Assembly: GCA_019828595.1 (NCBI GenBank)
Contig: JAHQRK010000010.1
Location: forward strand, 496,001 to 560,000
DNA: 64,000 nucleotides
Reading direction: 5' to 3'
From: Aphanomyces cochlioides
Lineage: Eukaryota; Oomycota; Saprolegniomycetes; Saprolegniales; Verrucalvaceae
Part shown: positions 21,025 to 31,263 of the stretch, in pieces
Numbering within the stretch: the first letter of the stretch is position 1
How the letters are laid out: every line of letters begins with the position of its first letter
The notes under the pieces: model-generated
Databases searched by the model: none
Told to the model about the DNA's origin: nothing
What the model saw: the letters and a program-made list of their open reading frames with translations, nothing else
Position numbers and translations under genes: made by a program

Positions 21025-22643
21025 ATGACATCAGTGGATCATCTTCAGAGCATGAGCATGACAAGAGTTGTTTATGCGTGGGGATCGGGTCGGCCATGAT
21101 GCTGGCGAGTCGACGCTAATGCCTGCTGCATCGTGTAGGTGGTGCAGGGCAATTGGGAACGCGCACGGATCTTGACTATTCGGTGCCACGGGAGATCGAC
21201 TTGGAAAGATATATTGATAGTTGATAGATTGACGAGTTGCGTGTAGGCTGCATTCGACGAGATCATTCCGGGTGGATGCCACACTGCTGGTTTGCTCGTG
21301 CATATTGAGACTGGAGTAATGTGTAACAACAGGAAGGACATCGAGAGGAGAGCTATATACGTGGGGAGATGGCACTCATGGCCAGCCCGGCGATGGATCC
21401 AATGCATCAGCACAGCTAGAGCCACAGATTGTACGCAATATTCCAGTATGTCCTCTTTCCTTTGGTGATTCTTGACGCGCTAACTAGCAAGTTGAGCGTG
21501 CAAGCTGTGGATGGTGGCATACAGTCGTTGTAGCCAAGTCAGATGACTCAGACCGATCTTCACAAGTTCTGGCATGGGGTCATGGTCACGAGTCAAAGCC
21601 AGGTAGATCTATCTCTCACAGCAAGACGTGCTTGCTTTCGCTGTAGCAATATTGCTTACATTTCCACCGTCAATGCACGTTACGAGCATCGCATGTGGCT
21701 GGAAGCATTCCCTCTTGGCAACTCAAGATGGCCAAGTAGGCAACAACACATCTTGAAGTTGGTCAAGATTGCTCATTGCAGGTGTACTCTTGGGGCCGCG
21801 GTCGCCACGGTGAACTAGCGCTTGGATCCTCTGTCAAAGATGCGAAGGTGCCAACGTTGGTCGAGTCTGCGCCGCCAACGAAAATTGTCTTTTGTGGATG
21901 GCAGCATTCAGTCTTCCTTGACACTTCTGGCCATGTAACAAAGGTCTGTCCATTCATTCATTCCAAAATTTCATAGGTTTGGACTTGCGGGAGCAACAAA
22001 CATGGGCAGCTTGGGCAGGTTCGTTTGCCTTTTTCCTTTGACATCACGAATGCGTAGAATACTTCGGGCAATTCATTCACTCTTGAGCGAGTTGTGTTCC
22101 CTCAAGACAACGAGAGAGCGGCTGTTGTATCAGTACGGAGCATGTCAGTAGGTTGGCATCATGCGGTTTGCATCGCTGAAGATGGAAGCGTTCATGCATG
22201 GGGCAAAGGCGATCTCGGCCAGTTAGGTAGCGTGGACGTCAAGGCGCATGGATTGCTGACTTGAATGAGTAGGTCTGGGTGAATTTGCTTCGGAGTCGAT
22301 ACCAAGAAAGGCGAATTTCCTCTTGGATGAAGTTGTTCAAGTCGCCTGTGGGTCAGAGCACACTCTCCTCGGTACCATCGTGGTGGGGCATGTCAAAATG
22401 ACATTCTTGTTGTGTAGTGAGCGCTTCAGGTCAAGTGTATTCTTGTGGATGGGGCGAGCATGGCAATTTAGGTATTGCTTATGCCGATGCGATTAATTCA
22501 ATCTCTTGCTTGTAGGCCATAATCACACTTCCAACTTGAATCGCCCAACTCGGATCGATTTCTTCGAGACGCACGCGATAAAAATCAGCTTCTGCCTTGC
22601 TGCCGGGGCGACTTCGTTTGCCATTTCGACTGCCGCCTCGTAA
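21025..22643 (+). CDS. RCC1-repeat (beta-propeller) protein
   Basis: Twelve exons (first 21025-21088, last 22516-22643) with introns of 33-64 nt give about 373 residues. RCC1 repeats are clear: VVYAWGSG, GELYTWGDGTHGQPGDGS, CGWWHTVVVAKSDD, VLAWGHGHESKP, IACGWKHSLLATQDGQVYSW, WTCGSNKHGQLGQ, VHAWGKGDLGQLGLG and ACGSEHTLLVSASGQ. This predicts a seven-bladed propeller close to full-length RCC1 in size, but no nuclear targeting sequence or other domain is visible. The family includes Ran exchange factors, UVR8 and ubiquitin-ligase modules; the exact role cannot be told. The second intron (21183-21246) is the least certain. Confidence 0.8.
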
Positions 22644-22772
22644 ACAGCCCGATTGCTCCAAAATCGCTCTCAAGGACTTTTGGGATTGATAACGTAATTG
22701 GAGGCGTTGATTTGTTGTCTTGACAAGTTTTGCCATTGAGACCACGTTGATGCATAAAGTACGTCGCACTTG

Positions 22773-24219
22773 ATGAAATGTGTCATTCCAAAACAAAGAT
22801 TCCCAAACGCAAGGCCAACGACAACGATGTGGGTTTGGTACGTGGTTGGGCTCGCTCTAACGCTTCTCGCTGGACGAATGTACTTGCTTGGCTCCAAGAA
22901 GGCATTGATCAACTGGTTGGCCAACTCGTCCATCTTTTACTACATGTACAAGCGGCAACTGGCGGAGCGACATGCGTCGCGAGACTTCAAAGTTGAATCG
23001 TATGAAACGTCGATCCTCAATGGCGCAGCCACCGTCGTGACGATTCCGTTTCTCCACGACAATTATGCGTACATTTTGATTGACCATGCCACGGGCGAAT
23101 GTGCTGCTGTTGACGTTGCGGACCCTCAAGTGGTTCTTGATGTCTGGCAAGACTTGGATCGTCGAAAGAAGCACACGACAACGCCTCTTCATCTCAAGTA
23201 CATTCTAGCAACCCACAAGCACTTTGACCATGCGGGTGGAAATCGCAAACTCAAGTCTGCCCTGTCGACTGCCACCATCGTCGGAGGTGTGCTAGACAAT
23301 GTCCAAGGGTCGACCAAACAAACATGGCATGGAGACAAGCTCAAAGTTGGTTCGCTCACGATCGAAACACTGGCTGTACCTTGCCACACGATGGTACTCC
23401 ATAGCTTGAAAGATTGTTGACTCATGTCATCATAGGGTCACGTCGCATTTTATGGTGCATGGCGCCGTGCCAAGGATGTCTCTAACATGTGACTCATAGT
23501 TTCACTTGTCAACCATGAAGGCGTTGGCTGCGTCTTCACCGGAGATACGCGTAAGACTGACGATATGAGTGCTTGGCCTCACTGAGCTGTCTAGTCTTTG
23601 TTGCTGGAACGGGACGATTCTTTGAAGGCAATGCTGAACAAGTACGCACTGCACAGTAGCCACGGTTGTGCATGAATGCCCACTTGGCCATGTAGATGTA
23701 CCGAAATTTATACGAGGTGCTCGGAAGGTTACCGCCTTCAACGCTTGTCTTCTGCGGCCATGAAAACACGCTCAATAATTTGAGCTTTGCCTCGTACTTG
23801 GAACCTGACAACGAAGCCATCAAAGCCAAGGTAACCCTGCAAGTTCGAACAGTGGTTTGATTTGTTCTGATAGATTGAATGGGCAATGGGGCAACGTGCC
23901 AAGGGACTACCAACGGTGCCATCGACATTGATTGAAGAACAGACGTACAATCCATTCATGCGCGTGCACGAGCCTACTGTCGCTCAGGTAAATTTCAGGT
24001 AACAGAGAATTCGTAGACTTACCATGATGCTAGCGTACCAAGCATCCATCACGACCCACGCGAGTCATGCAAGACTTGCGTGACATGAAGGACAATATGG
24101 TCTACCAAGCGGAGTGGAATCGAATTAAAGAGTACGTTGAGTCCAATGACGAGACATCGCGTCGACCAGGGCTGGTACAACGCCAGCATCCATGGTTTCC
24201 TGTCGTGATGCGTAGCTAA
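22773..24219 (+). CDS. Glyoxalase II-like hydroxyacylglutathione hydrolase with N-terminal membrane anchor
   Basis: Seven exons (22773-23393, 23436-23454, 23500-23550, 23595-23641, 23696-23830, 23874-23987, 24034-24219) with introns of 42-54 nt give 390 residues. A hydrophobic N-terminal segment ([16 protein letters not shown]) suggests membrane anchoring or targeting. The metallo-beta-lactamase fold has the metal motif [10 protein letters not shown], later [28 protein letters not shown] and [10 protein letters not shown], all landmarks of glyoxalase II. A HAGH_C-type tail follows. It should hydrolyse S-D-lactoylglutathione or a related thioester. An internal ATG at 22827 is an alternative start. 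Its last exon overlaps the last exon of the convergent gene at 24125-25365. Confidence 0.85.
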
Positions 24220-25365
24220 TGGTATTTCCTAGGGCCATGGCATCCAAATCATCGAGCGGCGCTGCGAGGTGATTCGATTTCAAGTGCTCATGGAAAGCCT
24301 TGAATTTTCCCTACAGTTCTTGCTTTGCAGTCTATAAAATGATAATGGTCAACCTTGCATTGTGCCATGTCAAAGACGAAAGTTGGTTTGCCAGTCGCAA
24401 TGGCCTCAGTGGTCATTGATATTGAGTCAGGGGTTGTGATGATTGCATCAGCGTGCGAAAGAAATCCCATGAATGGGTTCTCACCATGGCCATCCCATAT
24501 ATAAGAAGATGAACATTTTAATGGTAGTTCGTGATGCAAGAAAGCAGCCACCTAGGAGAGCGCATGTTGAAGCCAAGAAGATGAAAGACGCAGTACATCG
24601 TGGGGAGTTCGTCGCGAAAATGTCACGAGGAGAGCAATTGGGGCAGTGGCTCCAACCTTCTGGAGATGTTGAACAAGATGTTGGGCTCTTTCTGGAGTAC
24701 AGTCGTAATCAATGTGACGAAGGGCAAGAACTACCGAGAGTGAGGGAGTATCCCCGGCAAGAACCCCCTATAAGAACAGCAATTTTTCGGTGTGGAAGAC
24801 TAGCCCAAGATTCTTCGACACTGTGTCGCCATTGCTGCCAGGCTGAATCAAGTGATTTCGGCGATATGTCACAGATTGTGCCAGGGGTAAGGTAGACATT
24901 TTGTGGAGGAGATGACGGGAAGTCATGCTGCGGCGTAATTATTGCATCAAAATGATGAAGGAACGTTCTGCCAATGTGAGATTAGATCAACAAGTCAAGA
25001 AAGTACCGAGGATGCTGGATTTGAATATTGAACACTTGGGGAAACGCTTGCTTGAGTCCTGCGCACAGAGCAACGGTAGATCGACCACAGCCTATCACAA
25101 TATCTGGGGCTTCATTTGGAAGTGGATGCGCGTATCCAATCCAGGGATTGTTTGTGCTTCTCGCGAAAAGTACATGGGCAATCGGTGGTAACCGAGCAAA
25201 GAATCGCGAGCTGTACGGGACACGGGACATTGCGACCGAGACATTTTCCTCCGTTGGCAAATAAGCTTGAACCTTGGACGCCAAAGCCAATGCTTGCTTT
25301 TCCGCTCCAGCAGCGCCATTTCCAAGCACCAGGATCAATTTCCGCCGTCGCGACTGGTGCGTCAT
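24125..25365 (-). CDS. Mitochondrial fission ELM1-like protein (DUF1022 family)
   Basis: Five exons (25365-25007, 24967-24735, 24685-24597, 24551-24354, 24298-24125) with introns of 39-55 nt give 350 residues. Landmarks are LVLGNGAAGAEKQALALA, PNEAPDIVIGCGRSTVALC, IQIQHPR, FDAIITPQHDF, KIAVLIGG, VTFSRRTPHD, NPFMGFLSHADAIITTPDS and SMTTEAIATGKP, which match the ELM1 family of plants and its bacterial homologues. In plants ELM1 recruits dynamin-related DRP3A to mitochondria; whether that role holds here is unknown. The ATG at 25374 is an alternative start. Its 3' end overlaps the glyoxalase gene by about 95 bp on the other strand. Confidence 0.8.
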
Positions 25366-25518
25366 CGCGCGCAAATGAGAAAGTCATTGAAATTGAAAAA
25401 AATTCTCAACAAAATCCATTTAAATTGAGAAAAACACTGAAAACATGAGAAAAAAATAAATCATTTCTTAAACGAGATTAATAGACAAATCTGTTGGAAA
25501 TGAGCATGATGATGCAGC

Positions 25519-26832
25519 TTAGTCTTCTTCCTCGCTTTCTTCTTCGGCATTTTCAAGCCATTCGATGAACGGAGCGAGAGACTTCTTCAAAGCGGCGGCT
25601 TGGGCGGCCGTCACTTCATGATGGGCGTGCATTTTGCGGTTTTCGTCATCCGTCCAGGCTAAAATGACATCTTCGCTCACGATATCTTCGTCGTACAGGA
25701 GCTTGAGCACGACAGGGAACGAAGCAAGAAGAGCAGGGTGCTTGACGGCGCAGAAATGTTCCACAAGCGCAATCACTTGGTATTGCGATCGCTCGTTATC
25801 GACAAGCTTTTCCAAGACAGGGCGGTACTTGGCTACTTGGTTACTAGCCAAGATTTGGTTCGTGAAAGCCGACGCAAAGAAAATTGAGAGACGATCGTTG
25901 ACAGGAAGAGCCGCACTGGTTTGAAGGCGAATGACTTCATCGACAATCTCATCTGGAGAATGAGGCGACGCCAAGAATGCAGTGATCGATTCAGTTGCAG
26001 CTTCAATAGCAGCTTCATCGTCGACTTCCAAGTTGTCAAAGGTGGCGGTCACATCTTCAGTCGCTGCTGACGTCATGGCAGCATGCGCAGCAGCTTCCAA
26101 AGCTTCGGCTTCCTTGGCACGCGCGGCGACGGCTTCAGCGGACAAATCGGTGTGCCATTCGATTTCTTCTTCCTCTTCTTCAGCGCCATGCGAGCCATCT
26201 TCGTCAGATTCTTGCTTCTTCTTTGACTTCTTTTCCTTCTTTTCGACATCTTTCTTTTCCTTCTTTTCTTTCTTTTCCTTCTTCTCCTTCTTGGGCTCCT
26301 CGTCGGCGTCAGCATCCTTCTTCTTGGACTTTTTTTCCTTCTTCGCGTCCTTTTCTGACGTTTCTGCCTTCTTGGCACGTTTCGCTGCCGAATGTTCCTT
26401 GAGCAAATACGTCGTCAACTTGTGGTTCATATCGACAGGTTCGACGGCACCGCAAGCCAAGCACTTGTGAAAGATGCTTTCTTTGCCCTTGAACTTGTAC
26501 TTCGTTTCAGGCAAACGGCAGTTGGGACAGAGGACAAAGAGCTCAATAAACTTGGACAATTGCGCTTGCATGGCAGCGGCATCAAAGGCACCATTGACGA
26601 CCGCGCGTTCCGTCGCTTCGTCGTATTTGGATTGGGCACCTAGCTCTGTACCAAAAAACTTGGTGACTTCACCAGGCGTTCGATGGAGTGCCGAAGCGAT
26701 ATCAACAGCGTTCACGACAACAGTCTTGATACCATTGCCACGTCCTTCAATTTTGGCTTGGAGACGAGGCATCTTGTAACGATATTCGGGGTCGTCCACG
26801 GGGGTTGTTCCGGCAATGTTGATGTTCGACAT
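25519..26832 (-). CDS. Translation initiation factor eIF5
   Basis: A 437-residue intronless frame. The N-terminal GAP domain reads YRYKMPRLQAKIEGRGNGIK with the catalytic arginine finger equivalent at R18, then TKFFGTELGAQSKYD and VNGAF. The zinc-binding part is VLCPNCRLPETKYKF and HKCLACG (about residues 100-128). A long Lys/Glu-rich linker follows, then a HEAT-type W2 domain (EIVDEVIRLQ, PVVLKLLYDEDIVSE, ILAWTDDE) ending in the acidic-aromatic box FIEWLENAEEESEEED that binds eIF2-beta and eIF3. eIF5 stimulates GTP hydrolysis by eIF2 in the 43S complex. The lack of introns contrasts with most neighbours. Confidence 0.97.
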   Translation of the reverse strand: MSNINIAGTTPVDDPEYRYKMPRLQAKIEGRGNGIKTVVVNAVDIASALHRTPGEVTKFFGTELGAQSKYDEATERAVVNGAFDAAAMQAQLSKFIELFVLCPNCRLPETKYKFKGKESIFHKCLACGAVEPVDMNHKLTTYLLKEHSAAKRAKKAETSEKDAKKEKKSKKKDADADEEPKKEKKEKKEKKEKKDVEKKEKKSKKKQESDEDGSHGAEEEEEEIEWHTDLSAEAVAARAKEAEALEAAAHAAMTSAATEDVTATFDNLEVDDEAAIEAATESITAFLASPHSPDEIVDEVIRLQTSAALPVNDRLSIFFASAFTNQILASNQVAKYRPVLEKLVDNERSQYQVIALVEHFCAVKHPALLASFPVVLKLLYDEDIVSEDVILAWTDDENRKMHAHHEVTAAQAAALKKSLAPFIEWLENAEEESEEED

Positions 26833-27619
26833 AGTTGCTCAATTGGCGTTATTGTGGTATAAACTTGTTCTTCTCAATAGGGTAGTTCAAGGGAATGAGG
26901 TGGTCGAAACACAAAAGCATGCACAAGCAACGAAGCTATCGGTCGGTGGATCTTCTCGCTAGTGCGGGGTTGTTCTTTGGGGAACGACTGCAAATTTGCA
27001 AATGACCAGTCATTATTCAAGTGACCGAATAAACCTCTCAAATGTTATATTCATATTTACCGCAACGCATTGTTCACCAGTGAAGAATGGTTGCAACCAG
27101 CATTCGCATCCAAGGTTCTTACCACCACAACCAGGCCAACGATCCCATCCTCTGCTTCCACTAACACCTCATGCACACGGTGGTTTCTTATCCTATTTGG
27201 CCTTTCAATCGTCCATTTAACTTCACGTCTTCGCTGACTGTGGGCGTAATCAAGGCGGTTGGATTAAGATTTCTCATTCCCACTGGAGGGTTACTCAATG
27301 GGATAACTCAATAGAATTGAAAATTGATAGTTTCATGAATGTTTCAACGTTTCATGACAAATTTGCACTAGCGGAAGGAGATCCAAGTGAGGTTTGCTCG
27401 TCCGAGATCCCCAGTGTCAAAGGCTCACGAACGAGGCGGCAGGACGAAATTTGACAGATTCTATGCTTTGAACCCGAGCAGATGAAGGTTAAGAGTATTA
27501 ATTTATGCAGGGTTTCATTTTGCCAATTTCTCATCCGAGGAACCTCCATGGTGCATTTCAGTCACGGCGCTGCAGAAACTGTCGTAGAGAATGAATTGAC
27601 ATGGAATATGATATGACGA
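26833..27619. other. Intergenic, no supported gene
   Basis: It contains the eIF5 promoter and the 3' flank of the DUF4954 gene. No recognisable frame, RNA or repeat was found; short frames near 26996-27220 and 27352-27549 have no features. Confidence 0.45.
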
Positions 27620-30008
27620 CTACAATCGAGGCAAGTAGTTGGCCACAGCACGTTCGACAGCGGCAGCTCGTCTACGAAAAAGATGAGACGGGTGATAAAA
27701 GTTTTTAGCGCACTGATGGGCGTCGATCACAATGCGTTCCTCCGACGCTTTCTTGTGGACCAAGTTATAGTCCGGAATAATTTGTTGGCCGCGCTTGTCG
27801 TCGCGGGATTTGCCATCTTCAGCATTCTTGGCAATCGTTTTGTATGCGGCGACCAATTCGCGGAGTAAGTCACCACCCTTGGCAGTTGGCGTCGTCTCCA
27901 TCAACATGGCTCGTTGTTGAGCCCATCTATGCAGCGTTAGAATGCATCTGCAAGAGATCGCACCGTTCATCCGAAACCGAGATCTGGTCAAGTGGAGTTT
28001 CAATCGAGATGGTGCCATGCTGAAGCAATTGCCAGTAACCTTCCAAGGCGAAGTATCGAATGTAGAACGAATACGCTTCAATCGCAGTCACACGCGATCG
28101 CTCCGTCATGTAGTTTTTACCCAAACCAGGAACCTACAAGCAGGATGACTTGGGCACTGCTATAGTCTTAAGCATACTTGTTTGTCAGTATAGATGAGTT
28201 CTTTGCCATGACGGATCTTGACGGGTTTCTTTTCAGCATCACGGAGACGTTGGCACGCCACTAGAGCATGTCCAAAATGAGCATCCTCGGCAACCTTTGA
28301 GCTGTGGGATACCTTGCATCATGCGAACAATCTCAGGGCGGAAGATTTGGACATCCAACGGCGTTCGCTTAGAATGATTTCGTCGATCAAACTTGTCTTG
28401 GTTGCGCAGGACGGTAAAGATCGAAGTCGAGAGAACCCATCTAGATATCACATCAAGAAAGACCACGTCAAGAAGGTCTACCCTGGGGAAATCTCATTGA
28501 TCGCAGGCGAGAGCTCGGGGATGTTGTGACCTGGAATGTTCACCAGAGCAAACGGCATGTCCAGCTTTTGAGGCAACGTCGAGACACCAGTGGCAATGAC
28601 AGAGTAAGCTGCATTGGTGAAGTTACTCGGGTACTTGATCGAAACAGCCAAGCCGTAGAACACGCCTTCGCCAGGCCAGAGCTCTTGGTCTGGTGCTTTG
28701 AGCGTGTGGTTGCTGCCAACATTAGCCCCATACCTACATCGGATTTCAGAATAAGTTATGAGAACCAAAGTTGCAAACCCAATGTTGCCTCTGCCTTGAG
28801 GCCAAAATGCAGCGACAATCATAGCTTGATGGTGGAATCCAACAAACGGGCCGAGGAACGTCGACGTGCATTCACCCTCGGCAATTGAAGTATTCGGACC
28901 TATGGATGCATGAGGGATAAAGCAATGAGAGACTGACCCAGGAGTGAGTCCATGATCATAGCATGGCGTTCAACGTGCGAAGCATCGCAGAGGAAAGAGC
29001 GTTCGACTGAACTACCGCCTTCAACATGTGCGCTCCACTGCACAATAGCCGAATGCACTTTGGAGAAACCCGTGATCGAGCTATTTTCCTCAATTGTCGA
29101 CAGAATTGTGGTGTTGGTGACAACAGAGTCCTCGACAAGAGCGCCTTCACCGACAAAAATGTCCCGTAGCTTAGCACATCGCAGCACCTAATGTGAGTTA
29201 GGCGACTGGAGAGTAGGAGGAACAAACCTTGGCTTGCTTCGCCACGATGTTCAAGCCGCACTTGACACCTTCCACGTATTCCTTGACGCGTCCATCATAA
29301 GCTTGGAGCTCCGACGCATTTTCACGGTGTTGGCCGACTGCTGCGCCAAGAGCAAAGGGCATGTCGGCAAAAACAGAAATTTCACGACCACCGATTTCAA
29401 CGCCGACTTTTAACACGGTTCCATTACCATACGTGGCATTTGGTCCCGAGGACGTAACACTTCCACATCCAACGATGCACGCGCCAGTGTCAACGTACGT
29501 TTCTAGAGGAAACCATAACTTCAACAAAGGTCTCTTATAAATACGACTTACGGTGGAGAAGAAAAGTGTCTTGAACCAAAGCGTTGTCTAAGACAAAGCT
29601 GTCAACTAACGTCGAGTTGTAGCATCCGCTTGGAAATGGCACGTTGTCTATTAACACGTCTTTCGTGAAGGCACCTGCAGTGTATTCCATGAGAATTACA
29701 ATTCAGTTGAAGGACCGTACCCAAATAGACGTGCCCACGGAACGAACAATTGCGCACTCGGCGCAAGCTTGCAAGATCGCCTGAGGAGTAGACTGTCGTC
29801 CAAGAGTCGGCTACAAGGATGAAAATAAGCTTGTTTATGTCGGCTTCGTTGTACCGTGGTTTCCGTTCTGCTCGAGGATTTGAATTTGAGCAGGAGTGAC
29901 GGGTTGGACGTGGCTGCCGAGGTGGCGGATGTTGGTACGGCACGAAGCTACATAGCGCTGATGCGCCGATTGAATGAACGGCGTTACTTGGTTGGCGAAT
30001 GCGATCAT
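27620..30008 (-). CDS. DUF4954-family left-handed beta-helix protein
   Basis: Eleven exons with introns of about 38-55 nt can be spliced; the first are 30008-29855, 29810-29721, 29674-29552, 29502-29228 and 29187-28938. The N-terminus reads TPAQIQILEQNGNHADSWTT then FRGHVYLG. The middle has hexapeptide-like repeats: DNALVQDTFLLHQTYVD, GACIVGCGSVTSSG, GEGALVEDSVVTNTTILS and SSVERSFLCDAS. The most diagnostic block is GRGNIGYGANVGSNHTLKA then PDQELWPGEGVFYGLAV, followed by VIATGVSTLPQK. These match DUF4954, best known from Bacteroidetes and related bacteria and of unknown activity; such beta-helices are often acyl- or nucleotidyl-sugar enzymes. The ATG at 30008 was chosen because the longer frame begins with GTG. 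Confidence 0.78.
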
Positions 30009-31263
30009 CTTGCGCTTTGGAAACTGAAGGGCGTTGTAACACCATGGAAGATTCCCTCCGGATAAGAAAATCACCACTTCAAAACTAATTTTAAATGTAA
30101 AAAATACATTTTAAAATACTTTAAAACAAAGCCTAGCCACTGTAAGTTTTGATTGGATGAAATTAAAATCATATCCAAATCTTATTGGCTATTGACTATT
30201 TTTCTATCCAATCAGAGATCGTGATTTTAGCTGTAACGCTTGGCACTGCAAATCTCACTCGATTCAAATGTCCATCGTCCGTCAAGTTCGAAGAGACGCC
30301 GCAGTTCCACAAAGAAGGGTCAATGCCTCGCTGTCTTCATGTGCTGTAGCTGGCAATAGTGACTTCTCTGCGTGGGGTATAGATGTTCTTCGAAGCCACT
30401 CAGCGTAAACCACCGGCGATGCTCCGTTTGTGCTTGGAAGGACGACGGAATGTCTCTGGCAATCAAATTTTCGACCGAGCTTTGTAATGAGCTGTCGTAT
30501 GCAGTCGGACAACTTGCTGGACTGTGGTCACAGAGGCTTTGCGTACACACTTGGACCTCCACGTCCATCTGCATCACAATGGAAGGCGGATTGCCAGGAT
30601 GGAGCGAGCGAGCCATAGTTCCAGTTCTGACCTTTAGTTCTTCGCATATTTGCATAGGATGAAGACTGAAACGCCGTTGTTGGAGATCCTACGCTGTATA
30701 CACCAAGAAGCACCATCATCTAGGTCATCCAATGGACCATAATTCGATATTTCGACAAGCTTTTAGTCAGCGCATTTCAGCTCCATGCTGCATTTCCTCG
30801 CAGGATCGCCTCAACTCAACATATCCGGCAATAAACCCTCCAAGCCCATGTAAATACAATTGATGCATCCTGTACAAGAGCCATGAGGATTGGCGGCCAG
30901 CCGGTGGTGCAACAACATGCACATCTATCTGCATGTTGTGCGCAAAGGCTGCTAACTGTAAGTTCACCAAACTTATCTTCATTGGAAATCTCCTTCAATA
31001 TTTCCTCATATCCGGATAACATCCGGATATTTCGGCATATCCAAGAGCATTCTCTGGATCGAACTCAAGACGCCACAAGCACATACCGTCGAGGACATGG
31101 AAAGGATCTACAGCTAGTTGAAATAATCGGTGATACTCCGTCAAACCAACTCGTGGTGTCTCCGCAATGGTCTCCGTTCGTTCCTGATGGAAATGGTAAT
31201 AATCCGGATAATATCCGGATATTCTTGGAACTGAGCAATTCTATCGTTCTGTGGCTGAGAGAG
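30009..31263. other. Intergenic between DUF4954 gene and Prp8; possible minus-strand small gene
   Basis: CCAAT-type words (ATTGGCTATTG, CCAATCAGAG) lie at about 30180-30215. One copy of the palindromic motif is at 30261-30273 (minus). Minus-strand frames at 30320-30655 and 30767-31022 (contains [19 protein letters not shown]) look mildly coding but match nothing I know and could not be spliced together. Two CCGGAT pairs lie at 31012-31028 and 31204-31220. Confidence 0.35.
31010..31222 (+). promoter_or_regulatory. Two paired CCGGATA motifs upstream of Prp8
   Basis: CCGGAT occurs at 31012 and 31023, and again at 31204 and 31215, each pair spaced 11 bp and each core part of the palindrome ATCCGGAT. 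The second pair lies about 60 bp upstream of the Prp8 ATG. A similar pair lies about 57-72 bp upstream of the kinase gene at 42320. A binding site for a dimeric or helically phased factor is possible. Confidence 0.45.

Noticed and set aside
22479..22796. Minus-strand 105-codon frame
   Set aside because: Most of it is antisense to the last RCC1 exon, and the remainder is the short gap before the glyoxalase gene.
30883..31263. N-terminal extension of Prp8 (127 codons)
   Set aside because: It has no similarity to Prp8 and includes the CCGGAT promoter-like motifs; the family start (proline-rich MGVPPPPP) is at 31264 and gives the expected length.
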